Position numbers and translations under genes: made by a program. A DNA stretch of 64,000 nt from Plutella xylostella (Eukaryota; Arthropoda; Insecta; Lepidoptera; Plutellidae). Below the pieces are notes generated by a model that did not search any database, was not told where the DNA came from, and saw only the letters and a program-made list of their open reading frames with translations. This document shows, in pieces, positions 23,001 to 34,800 of the stretch. Where the stretch lies: contig NC_064006.1 of NCBI RefSeq assembly GCF_932276165.1, positions 3,410,001-3,474,000 of the forward strand, written 5' to 3'. Numbering within the stretch: position 1 is the stretch's first letter; each line of letters begins with the position of its first letter.

Positions 23001-24771
23001 TTTCTCCTTGCTTCCAGGCTGCATGTCATCACTATGTATATTCGTGCTGCACACGAAGCACCTCATCATAGTCTACCTGTACCTGATGTCGGTGGCCACG
23101 GTCTTCGTCTCCTACTGGACCAACGTGTCTGCCATCAAGCAGATCCAAGCATTGACCCTCGCGTCGGCACCTTCCACCAGCATCTTGGAAGACCTTCTGA
23201 ACCTTAACATGAAAAATCTGCTAGACCTGGACGGCCCCGGCATACTGGTAATACAAAACTTCGCCATACAGTTCGCCCTTTCCTTCTTCTTCAAGAACAT
23301 CCATCTGGGTCCGCGAGAGCCGATAGTGCAGAAGTTTCTGATGCTGTCGTTCATAGCGCCGTCTCTGCTGGCGCTGCTGCCGGTGCCGCCGAATCTTCTG
23401 CACCACTCGCCCGTGTTCTCCGCACTGCTCCCACTCGTGCTGGTTAAATACGTGCTGTGGTCTTCGGCCTACAGCGTCATACACGTCATCTACGCCGGCT
23501 ACCAACACGGCCGCATATTTGTCAGCAACTACGGTTTGTCGGCGCTTGTTGAGACCGAGTGGATGCGGCTCAATGTGCCGTGCGTGCTGAGGGTTTTCTG
23601 GGTCATCCGAGTAGCGGAACATGCTGTGCTACTCCTTGTGGACAACCTGGACGAAGAAGCCGAGGAAGGCCTCAAAGTCTCGACCCTACTAGCAGTTCAA
23701 TCGCTAGCGTCGCTCGCTAAGTCACTTCTGGTGACCGGATGCGAAACCATCACCGCCGTGCTCGGCATGACTTCAGTGATCTCATTCTTTTGCCACTACA
23801 TCGGGAGCTTCTTCCAGTGGATATTACTGACGGATGAAGAGGAGGACAAGAGCATAGGGACGGTATCGGCGATACTGTTCTATATACTCGCTTTGCAGAC
23901 GGGACTGACGTCTCTGAACCCGGAGAAGCGGTTCATTCGACTGTGCAGGAACTTCTGCCTGTTGTTTACGGCTTTATTGCACTTTCTACACAACGTTGTT
24001 AACCCGATGTTGATGTCACTGAGCGCGTCGCACAACCCCAGCACACACAGACACGTGAGGGCGCTAGGCGTGTGTGCGTTCCTCATCATATTCCCGATAT
24101 CGCTGCTAGTGTATCTGTGGTCCCAGCACTCGATATCCACCTGGCTGCTCGCAGTCAGCGCTTTCAGCATAGAGGTGATAGTGAAGGTCATCGTTAGCCT
24201 CATGATATACTCATTGTTCTTAGTCGACGCGTACAGAAGTACGTTTTGGGAGCAGCTGGACGATTATGTCTACTACATCAGAGCGTTTGGCAACACCATA
24301 GAGTTTTGCTTCGGGATATTCTTGTTCTTCAACGGGGCGTGGATTCTGTTGTTTGAATCAGGAGGAGCTATCCGAGCTGTGATGATGTGCATTCACGCAT
24401 ACTTCAATATCTGGTGTGAGGCGCGAGCCGGCTGGTCTGTCTTCATGAAGCGACGGACAGCAGTCAACAAGATAAACTCATTACGAGAAGCTTCCTTCGA
24501 ACAGCTCGACAGACTAGACGACGTATGCGCCATCTGCTACCAAGAGATGCATTCAGCCAAGATCACGCGCTGCAACCATTACTTCCACGGAGTGTGTCTA
24601 CGGAAGTGGCTGTACGTGCAAGACCGGTGTCCTCTATGTCACGACATTCTGTACAAGATTGACGCCGATGTCAATAAAGACTCAGACGTCGGCAATGAAG
24701 AGAACAGCAACAACCAAAACCTTCTGTTAGAGGAAGAGCCGGATTTGTTACTGGGCGAAGGCGTGAGGTGA
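19842..24771 (+). CDS. Trc8: Trc8 (RNF139/RNF145 family): multi-pass membrane RING-H2 E3 ubiquitin ligase
   Basis: Two coding exons, 19842-20085 and 23018-24771, join through a split Gly codon into 665 residues; human RNF139 and RNF145 are of about this length. Many hydrophobic segments fill residues 1-560 (for example FLKFLICC, LHTKHLIIVYLYLM, AVLLLVDN, LLVYLWSQ, GIFLFFNGAWILLF). A canonical RING-H2 follows: C585-X2-C588-X11-C600-X-H602-X2-H605-X2-C608-X10-C619-X2-C622, then an acidic tail. The family acts in the ER membrane in protein degradation and sterol-linked control; that role is from family knowledge. Both splice sites are good (ATGG|GTGAGT, CTTCCAG|GCTGC). Assignment to Trc8 is firm at family level; splitting RNF139 from RNF145 is not attempted. 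Confidence 0.93.
21110..21240 (+). mobile_element. RTE-like LINE 3'-end remnant
   Basis: GGAAGACCAGAGGACAGAGT and GAGAGGCCTATGTCCAGCAG are the signature end of RTE-like elements, with a short ATT-rich tail. Frame broken. Confidence 0.65.
22189..22345 (-). mobile_element. RTE-like LINE 3'-end remnant, with (GAT)n tail
   Basis: On the minus strand, GGCCAAGCACAGAGTGTTGT and AGAGAGAGGTTTAATGTCTA lead to a GATGATGATGATGA tail. Same class as 21110-21240, opposite orientation. Confidence 0.65.
23018..24771 (+). CDS. Trc8: Trc8 coding exon 2 (membrane domain, RING, stop)
   Basis: A single 1.75-kb exon carries most of the membrane part and the whole RING-H2, and ends at TGA after GEGVR. Confidence 0.93.
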
Positions 24772-25158
24772 CTGATTGATGAAGACGCGTACCACGTGAA
24801 CTAGGTCACACATGTCGTGGTATCCCTTAGTCTGTATAGTAAGTTATTGTTTTTCTAAATCGTATGGTTGCAGCTGTGACGCGGGCGGCTCCAGTGTGCG
24901 TTGAACTCTGCCTGTGCTTGTGATGTTGTTAGGTTGTAAGTTAAGTGCCGACACCGTTTGTTGCTTATACCTTGTTGCATAAACTTTTATCCCCGTTTTT
25001 TTCTACCCTAAATTAAAAAAGTGTACGATAAGTTAACAAATACCTTTTTGTCTTTTAAACGGAGCTATTTGTAAATATTATTTAGAAATAGTTTCTAAAT
25101 ATGAGCTAGAGTAATGGAAGAAAAATATAAAAAGAGTAATTTTACCGAAAAAACTGTA

Positions 25159-25164
25159 AATAAA
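25159..25164 (+). promoter_or_regulatory. Probable Trc8 poly(A) signal
   Basis: AATAAA about 390 bp after the stop. Another lies at 25215-25220. Confidence 0.5.
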
Positions 25165-25255
25165 CTATATTATTTTAGTAGATTATGATTGTATCCTTTC
25201 TTCAACCACATCCTCAATAAAAGACAAATTATCAAGGTAAACAACAATAAAACGA

Positions 25256-25261
25256 TTTATT
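25256..25261 (-). promoter_or_regulatory. Probable poly(A) signal of the F-box/LRR gene
   Basis: AATAAA on the minus strand, about 465 bp past the stop codon at 25726. It lies only about 95 bp from the Trc8 signal, so the two convergent transcripts end almost on each other. Confidence 0.45.
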
Positions 25262-25725
25262 AAAATATAAACATCAACGTGCATCCATAAATCAACAGTA
25301 CAAGGATAAAATTTACATTTAGAACCTAGACACATTTGATAGACCGTTTCAATAGAAAACTGTCCAATATTGGCAGCACTGTAGCTTGAATTGAACCAAT
25401 GATATAATAATGATTCGTAAAAACCAATGCTGAACTGAACAATCACAACAGAGCAAAATAAATAAATTACAGTATGAGTTATATATATAAATAAATTACA
25501 GTACATTTTCTTTCCCATTTTCACTTATGTTTAGATGTAATTTCTTATATTGATCAACTTAATTGTTCCTCAAAGGTATAAAAATACAAATCGAAAATAG
25601 TGGTTCGGAATTAGCTTAGATGCTACCAGATGTTACCGGTAGAGGCGCCACTTTGTATATGTAATTAATTATGTACAGATTAAAACATAATTTCGTTTAG
25701 AGGTAGACACTCGGCTGAACAGTTT

Positions 25726-25861
25726 CTAATTGAACACCAAGTCGCGGTAGTTAGACAGCAGGTAGTAGTTGGAGACGCGACAGTTGGTGGAGGTGCGGAC
25801 CACGGTGGTGCGGTCTGCGCGCTCGAAGTTGGCCTTCACTATCTCGTAGTAGCGACCGTCA
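25726..25861 (-). CDS. F-box/LRR gene, exon 11 (last)
   Basis: Acceptor CTCTCTTCCAG. DGRYYEIVKANFERADRTT to YRDLVFN and TAG at 25728-25726. Confidence 0.9.
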
Positions 25862-28800
25862 CTGGAAGAGAGGGGGTCAGGTTACTGATATGCAAGGTAT
25901 ACATATTGAATTATAAGGGCATATACAGACACCTGTAACGTAACATGCAATGTAGCAGTAGCAGGCAATGAAAGAATCCCTACAGTGCCGACGACGAACC
26001 CAAAGAGTACTATGACGAACGACGAACCGTGCGCATGAATAGACCATTTCAACTATGTGAATTCTTTCATTGCATATTACGTTACTTCAATGTGTATCGG
26101 CTGTAAGGTAGCTATAAAACCAGTGGAGGTTTTGTCAGCGTTCGAGGACGGAAAAAGTAACGAGTTTATGTGGCGCTGAGGTAGTTGCGTGGTGGACTAG
26201 GCCTAAACCCTTCCTTCAATGGAAGGAGACCCGTGCCCCAGCAGTGGGGACGAAATGGGGCATGATGATGAGGTAGTTGCAGTTAGTGTACCGCTAGATG
26301 GCAGCTCTTTCGCGCCATACAAATTCAGAGTTTTAAATCAAGAGGTGTAAAACAGTACCATTTCCTTAGTTAGTGTTACTGACTAGACTAGAATTACTAC
26401 TTAGTATTCGACTGGAGACCTAGCAGCAGTACTTAAACTCTATTGGCTGATGATGATTGTAAGTACCTGAGCACGAGACACTTGAGTTTGAGGCACTTAA
26501 CGCGCAGGATGTCGATGGCCTTCTGGCTCTTGTCTCTAAAGCGTAGATTTTCACAGTCCCATGAAGACTTTAGATAGGTACACAGTAGTGGTTGGATAAG
26601 GATTCCTATCGAAGACAGAGTTTAACTTCCTTATTCCTTGTTAGACCAAACAGCAGTGGACTCAACCATTACCTGAGCACTAGACACTTGAGTTTGAGGC
26701 ACTTGACGCGCAATATGTCGATGGCCTTCTGGCTCTTGTCGCTGAAGCGCAGGTTCTCGGGGTCCCAGCGCAGCTCCAGCCGCTCCAGGTTCGGGCAGTA
26801 GTTGGCGATGCCGTCCATTAGCTGGAATTGTAAAAGAAAGGTGGTTATTTTTCTTTGGGTACAATTTAAATCACCACCAAAAAAAATATTTGTACGCTAA
26901 TACATTGCACCAAAAAAATTAATTAAAACCAAATTAATTAAACCAACTCCAAAATCGAAATCCCAAAAAAATACATTTACGTTCCAAAATAAATAAACAC
27001 GCCTCCAAATAATTGCAAGTTTACAACGGATAATCTTTTTTGTCACCAAAACGGATAAATCAGCACCAAATCATGTGTCCTATAATATTGTAGAAATGTT
27101 GGCACTATTTACATACCATAAAAATTATATGAACATCATTAAAATTTATTTCAAATCAAATAAGGTATGTTGCCGTCCCCGTCCCGTCCCCAAGGTGTCC
27201 AAGGTGTCCAAGATGCCCAAGTTTCCCTAGGTGCCCAAAATGCCCAAGGTGCCCCTAGGTGCCCAAAGTGCCCTAGGTGCCCAAAGTGCCCAAGGTGCCC
27301 TAGGAGCCCTATGTGCCCAAGGTGCTCAAGGTGCCCTAGGTGCCTGAGATGCCCTAGGTGCCTGAGATGCCCCAGGGTGCCCGAGGTGCCCAAGGAGCCC
27401 AAGGTGCCCAAGGTGCCCAAGATGCCCAAAGTCCCCAGGTCCCCAAGGTTCCCAAGGTCCTTAAGGTCCCCAACGTGCCTAAGGTCGCCAAGATCGCCAA
27501 GGTACCCAAGGTGCCTAAAGTCCCCAAGGTCACCAAGGTCTCCTAGATCTCCAAGTTCTCCTAGGTAACCCTAGGTCCCCAAGGTCGCCAAGGTCACCAA
27601 GCTTTCTAAGATGCCCAAAGTCCCCCAGGTGGCAAGGTCCCCAAGAAGTCCAAAGTCCCCCAGGTCCCCAAGGTCGTCAAGGTCGCCAAGATCCCCAAGA
27701 TGCCCAAAGTCCCCCAAGGACCCAAGGTCCCCAAGGTCACCAAGGTACCCAAGGTGCCTAAGGTCCCCAAGGTCGCCAAGGTCTCCTAGATCACCAAGGT
27801 CTCTTAGGTAACCCTAGGTCTCCAGGGTCTCCAAGGTCGCCAAGGTCCCCAATATGCCCAAAGTCCCCCAGGTCCCCAAGGTGCCTAAGGTCCCCAAGGT
27901 TGCCAAGGTACCCAAGGTGCCTAAAGTCCCCAAGGTCGCCAAGGTACCCAAAATCCCCAAGGCCACCAAGGTCGCCAAGGTCCCCGTCCCCGTACATAAT
28001 AATATTCCCATCTTTATCTTAATTTGCATCCCTATCCCCACCCTTATTTGAAGATATTATAAAGATATATTATGGTAGGTAGGTACCTACTACATACTAA
28101 TTATTTAATTCTAAAAGTATTTTAACTAGTAACTTTGGTTTAGGGTACAATTTTTTTTTTGGCTTAGCAGGGTTACTAAAATGGTACTCATAAAATAATA
28201 TATTGATTACATTTACTAAGCGACAATATAGTTTATCTGGTTTGAAATAAATTTAAATGCTGTCGATATAATTTTATGGTATACAGTAAAAAATTAATTG
28301 GTACATTTCTGCAATATTATAGGACACATGATTTGGTGCCGATTTATCCGTTTTGGCGGCGATTTCGAATTTATTGGAGGCAGAATTGAATATTTTTTGG
28401 TGGAGGTTTAAATACAAGCCTTTTTCTTTTCGTTGCCGGCGTGCAGTCGTCAGACAGTATTTTTAGGAATAAAAATCTTAATATGTACGTGCGTAAGTAT
28501 TTACCTACCTTTACACCTAAATTAAAAATTTATTATTTACCTGATCAACGTGAATATTGACTCCAAGTCTCTCTTGTGTTCCCATGATAAGGATTCTGAA
28601 ATAAAAATTATTCTTATTAAAATTTTATGAACTGGACAGAAAATAATCATTATTAAAACTGGGATGGTGATTGACTGCTATGCACTGAAAGGGCATCAGT
28701 TTTGCTTGGCGGTAATTACTTATAGTTATAAATCTTGTTTTATAGTAGTTAGGTTACTTAGGTTACGGTTCTACTTAGAAGGTAGGCAAAGGGAAGAAGG

Positions 28801-31800
28801 CAGCTGAAGCTGGAACAGATAGAATATAAGTTATATTCTAATAGAGACGACGTATGGATTTAGCCTACAAGGGATAAGTTCACTTACTTCTGAGGGCCTA
28901 TATAAGCTCAAACTACGCAGAAAGAGGGGAGGAGGAGGGCCCGATTCTTTCCCTATGCACCAGGGCCCTTGACCCCCTAGCACCAGCCCCCACAGCTGGC
29001 TGCCGTGCCGCGACAGGAAGCGGTGCAGCGCCTCGTCCGTTATGTTGTCTGACGAGTCCACATCTAGACAGAGGGTGTCCCACGCTCTATATAGGTATGC
29101 TGCACATAGTCGTGCTCGGGTGTCCCACGCTCTATATAGATGCCTCCTAGCTGGAAGACACTCACTTGGCGTTGTTGAGCACCTGCAGCACGCTCTGCCA
29201 CAGCTGGTCGGTGATGTGCGTCATGCCGCTCAGCACCAGCCCCCACAGCTGGCTGCCGTGCCGCGACAGGAAGCGGTGCAGCGCCTCGTCCGTTATGTTG
29301 TCTGACGAGTCCACATCTAGACAGAGGGTGTCCCACGCTCTATATAGGTATGCTGCACATAGTCGTGCTCGGGTGTCCCACGCTCTATATAGATGCCTCC
29401 TAGCTGGAAGACACTCACTTGGCGTTGTTGAGCACCTGCAGCACGCTCTGCCACAGCTGGTCGGTGATGTGCGTCATGCCGCTCAGCACCAGCCCCCACA
29501 GCTGGCTGCCGTGCCGCGACAGGAAGCGGTGCAGCGCCTCGTCCGTTATGTTGTCTGACGAGTCCACATCTAGACAGAGGGTGTCCCACGCTCTATATAG
29601 GTATGCTGCACATAGTCGTGCTCGGGTGTCCCACGCTCTATATAGATGCCTCCTAGCTGGAAGACACTCACTTGGCGTTGTTGAGCACCTGCAGCACGCT
29701 CTGCCACAGCTGGTCGGTGATGTGCGTCATGCCGCTCAGCACCAGCCCCCACAGCTGGCTGCCGTGCCGCGACAGGAAGCGGTGCAGCGCCTCGTCCGTT
29801 ATGTTGTCTGACGAGTCCACATCCAGGGCTACTAGGTTCCTGGAAGATTAGGGTTGGTGAAGTTAGATTGGGAATTAAAATACATACTTAACTAGGGGAT
29901 AAATGTCGAGTGATTCGTTGACTACCGTTTTTCTGACTGAGCATTTGACTTTGAAATTTAACGTTGTCTTTCTCGATATCCAGGGGGCCCATACCCAATA
30001 TGTAATATATGTATACATATTTTGCTCAATATTTCGTTTTCTTGTGGGTACTCGAACTCAACTTTACGGACAGAGCTATTTATAAGAAAATATGCTGAAG
30101 TAGCGCTAGGCAGCAGTAGGAAGAGCGGTTGGATAAGTAAGGCCGAGGACAGAGTATATGAATATTGAAGGTACACGCGGTAGGTGATACTTAACACAAA
30201 TAATATTTTTGGTTGGCAAACCTCGTGGAGATATCTATTGCACCCTTATAGTTACCATTAGTGCCGCACCATTTAAAATTCGAAATAGCTTTAAAATTTT
30301 ATCGTGCATGCACGATTGGTCAAAAAGTTGTGCCACATTTTTTCTCAGTGCAGTATTATGTAGGTACTTACCTACCTACAAACGGTGCGGCCTTAACTAC
30401 TCAGTGAGATAATGTGCACCCCGTACTACGTCTCTCATCTGCCGTTCAAAGCAGTAATTCTCAAACTTACTCAGTGTGATATACCTACATAGGTACTGTC
30501 TACCTCCCTACAGTTTCACATCTGACTTTCAAAACAATCAAACTGCAACGTACCTAGAAGTGCCAGCCTCAGTCCACGCCTTCAGAACCGAATCATTGAA
30601 CCCATTAATCTGCCCGGCACTGAGGAAGCGCAGGTTGGGGATCCTGGTGAGCATGTCGATGAGGCACTCGGTGGACAGGTCCGTGGCCGTCACGTCCAGC
30701 TCCTGGATCGACGATTTCTCCCATTCTACTTGCATTACGTACTCGGATTCTAGGTCTGTGGGGAATACGGGATAGTTTGATTATGTGAGTTGGAGAAACA
30801 CTTATCATGTCTTAGTGGACTGTTGACAAATGCTAGAGCTGGAATAGCGTCGGTATAATAATAATATGTGGGGACATCTCACACACGACCATCCGACCCC
30901 AAGCTAGGCAGAGCCTGTGTTATGGGTATCGGACAGCTGATATATCTACACAAATACATAGATAGATAAGTACATATTAAATATAAATATCAACACCCAA
31001 TACCCGAGTACAAATATCTGTCTTTAAACAAATATCTGCCCCAGGCGGGAATCGAACCCGGGACCTTCGGCTCAGCAGTCAGGGTCACTAACCACTACGC
31101 CATTCGGTCGTCAATCGGTATATGCGATGCAGACGCATCGTATCGTATATAGGATCACCAATAAACCAGTAAAGTAATCAGGTAGATAGGTATCTTGAAG
31201 TAGGTATATTTATTATGATGGGTAATTGGGTATAATAATTCTGGATTAATGGTAGGAGGGTGGGATATAGGAGCCGACCCGGTGGGACCCACAAAAATAA
31301 TAATAAGTAATACTAGTGCCTTATACTTTAGTAACTACCTATGTATTTTAAGTGCTGCCACCGAAGAATCCGAAATCGGAATCCTAAACTCTTGACCATT
31401 AACTACGTTCCATTCTACGGTTGGTATACTGAACAGATTATCAGTGTTCCACGGTCATAAATACATAATATTAAAGTAAATAATAATAGTTTGGCGACCG
31501 AATGGCGTAGTGGTTAGTGACCCTGACTACTGAGCCGATGGTCCCGGGTTCGATTCCCGGCTGGGGCAGATATTTGTTTAAACACAGATATTTGTTCTCG
31601 GGTCTTGGATGTGCCCGTAAAATGGCAATAGGCCCGCCCCCTATTACATTGGGACTAACATACACTCTGGCGAAAAGTGGGTGCAGCAATGCACCTCTGC
31701 CTACCCCGCAAGGGAGTACATTAGTACAAGGCGTGAGTGCGTGTGTTTTTTTTTAAAGTAAATAATATATAATCTTACTGCATCCGTTCATGAGCAGCGT

Positions 31801-34800
31801 GGTGAGGCGGCGCGAGCGCTGGAACAGAGTCTTCATGGTGGAGCCGCGCACCTTGTTGCAGAAGTTCACCGCCAGGCACTCCAGCTGAGGGGGGGGGAGT
31901 TGTGTTACTATCGAGAGTGATGACTTTGTAGATCTCTACTTAATACCTACTAACCTAGGCTACAGGCCTCTTCCTAAGAGCGCGTATCGGACAAGAAGGA
32001 CAGAGTATTGTACCTATATTTAATTATTTTGTAGACCTCGGGTCACACCTATAATACTTATAAGCATTTAGTTATAAGTTACCTAATCTAGCGCAAAGAG
32101 AGGTATCTAGAGCAAAGAGACGAGGTATTTTGGATTTGCCGTACTTATAAAATGTCAGTCTTACCTATCTATGTAGTTACCTACATATCTACCAAATGAG
32201 GGTTCTTCACAAACCAAAGGAAAACAGCACAAACCTGTATACAATTGGAGCTGAACGCGTCGATGTGCGTATCGTCCACGAAGTTGATGCCGTACAGGTT
32301 GATGACGCGCAGGTTGGGCGTGGCCGACTTCAGCTTGTGCACGTTGATAACTTCGTAGATCTCCTCTTCTTCTTCTTCCACCTTCTCGTAGGTGCCTGGA
32401 GGGTGGGAGGGGAAATGTTACAAGGACAGTTTCTGCTGTGAAATGGTACCTATCAATGGAAATTCGTCAAAGAAAGACTACTTACTAACTTAGGTAGCAC
32501 ATAAATCTGTAAGCTGAAGTGACTGTTGGCAAACTTATCCGTTGGTAACTATATGTACTTATATAGAGACCTCGAACAGGCAAATTTCATGGCCCTCAAG
32601 CCTGCTGGATGGAAGCCAGTATTTGTTGGATGAGGATAGCAGTAGACATCTAAGGGCCACTTGCACAAACATTTAAATCTAGGTTTAGTGTCAAATCTCG
32701 ATTTAAGAAACGTCAATCCATATAAAATTTGACACTAAATCGAGATTTAACACTAAATCTAGATTTAATATGTTGGTGCTAGTGGCCCTAAGGAATTAAT
32801 CATTGGAGGAGGTCTACCCATTGTCCAAAAATGCAATTGAAGATTGTTGACTGATCATGTTGCTATCTCTTGCCTCTAGATATCAGCAGGAAATTGACGT
32901 CATAATAATGCTACGACACTTACCAATAAGATGCAAGATCTCCAGTCCATTGATGAAGTTATATATCTTCCGCATGAAGCCCTCCATGAAGATGACCTCG
33001 GACAGGCAGATGCACAGGTACTTGAGCTTGGTGGGGAACGCCTGCATCTCGGAGAAGTCGTGAAGCTGCATGGCTGTGGGTAGGAGAAGGTTTTCATTAG
33101 TCGTTATAGAATGAAAGAAAGACATGTTCGGAGAATGTCTGCCGCAATCATGGAAGTAATAAGATTAATACCATGGCCGCAATAGACCAATAGCTACCAT
33201 GACGTGCAGTACTTATAGGGCGCACCAATGGCGTTCGTGCAGCCATAGACTAAAGCAGCATAGTGCGCACCAATAGCGTCACGATGTTTAAACACCACCC
33301 GCATCTCCCATTGGTCTACCTCAGTACTGACCTTGGGCACTTGGCGGCGAGCTCGTGCAGCACCGTGTGCGTGATGAGCTCGATGGGCAGCTCGATGTAG
33401 CGCAGCGACGGGCCGAAGCGGATCCACACTCAAACTAATACCTACTGACCTACCCCACATACCTAAAGCGATTTTGTTCGTGAGAAACGCTGCTAGAAAA
33501 TCATTTTAGATACTTATAGGTTCTGTATTGAAAGAAAAAAATGGCAAATGGCGGCTATCTTAGCTTGTTGCATTTTAGAACTAATGAGCGTTCGAACCGC
33601 ATCTGCTTCATAGGCCAACAGCGGTCGAGCTGCAATAGAGTGCGCCAATGGCGTCCGTGCAGCATAGAGCGCTCCAATAACCTTCGTGCAGCATAGATCG
33701 CACTAATATAATAGCATTCCTTCGACATAGAGCGCACTAATGACCTCCGTGCGGCATAGAGCGCCCCAAAAGCGAGCGAGCGGCATAGAGCGCACCAATA
33801 GCATCGCGCTGGTTAGACACCACCCGCACCTCCCATTGGTCCACCCCCTCAGTACTGACCGGTGCTGAAGTCGAGCAGCATGTGCGTGAGGTTGGGGCAC
33901 TTGGCGGCGAGCTCGTGCAGCACCGTGTGCGTGATGAGCTCGATGGGCAGTTCGATGTAGCGCAGCGACGGGCCGACGCGGACCCACACTCCTACTATAT
34001 AATCCCTACTAACCTACATATTACGCATGAAACGCCGCCGATGACTTATAGATAAAACAGAAAACAACCGTAGTTTAGTTACGCTTAGTATGATAAACAA
34101 AATGGCGGCGGTATAATAAGATAGCCTTTGGAGCGCGTCTTCCGCAATAGACCAATAGCAGCCGAGCAGCATAGAGCGCACCAATGGCGTCCGTGCGGCA
34201 TAGAACGCACCAAATAAGTCCATGCGGCATAGAGCGCACCTAATAAGTCCATGCGGCATAGAGCGCTCCAATGCCGCCCGTGCAGCATAGAGCGCTCCAA
34301 TAGCCTCCATGCAGCATTGAGCGCACCAATGGCGTCTCGCGCTCGCGCGGTTTAGACACTAATTTCTCCTTCCTCCCATTGGCCCACCCCCTCAGTACTG
34401 ACCGGTGCTGAAGTCGAGCAGCATGTGCGTGAGGTTGGGGCACTTGGCGGCGAGCTCGTGCAGCACCGTGTGCGTGATGAGCTCGATGGGCAGCTCGATG
34501 TAGCGCAGCGACGGGCCGAAGCGGATCGAGATGAGAGCTAGTAGGGATTCTAGGGAACCTGTAAGGAGACGAGTGTTGTGGTTAGAGAATAGTAGTAAGT
34601 AACTAGGAGTAGCAAGTAGACCATAAGTAGTTTTATATCGATAAATATTTTTTTGAGTCACCTAACATACCTAGTCAGAGCATCAAACTGTTTGTGCTGG
34701 GGTACTTTATCATAATATATTATTTATTTTGCTGACTGTAGGTATATTATACTTAATTGATTTTAATATCTGTGAGGGTGTAAGTGTACCTGCATCTGGT

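Larger units (their letters stand above)
20086..23017 (+). other. Trc8 intron 1
   Basis: A 2.9-kb AT-rich intron. It holds two LINE 3'-end remnants (21110-21240 plus, 22189-22345 minus) and no coding sequence. Confidence 0.8.

Noticed and set aside
23112..24203. Minus-strand frames within the Trc8 exon
   Set aside because: Shadows of the GC-rich coding exon; no splice sites and no protein character.
27151..28051. Open frames reading as VPK or LGT repeats
   Set aside because: They arise from the 9-bp period of a minisatellite in which no unit has a stop; no start context, splice sites or conservation.
29042..29811. Plus-strand open frames of 87-130 codons, repeated
   Set aside because: They are antisense shadows of the GC-rich F-box/LRR exon 8 and its 253-bp copies.
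33555..34443. Minus-strand frames rich in 'RSMLHGRHWSALC'
   Set aside because: They come from the roughly 30-bp intronic minisatellite between exon 3 copies.
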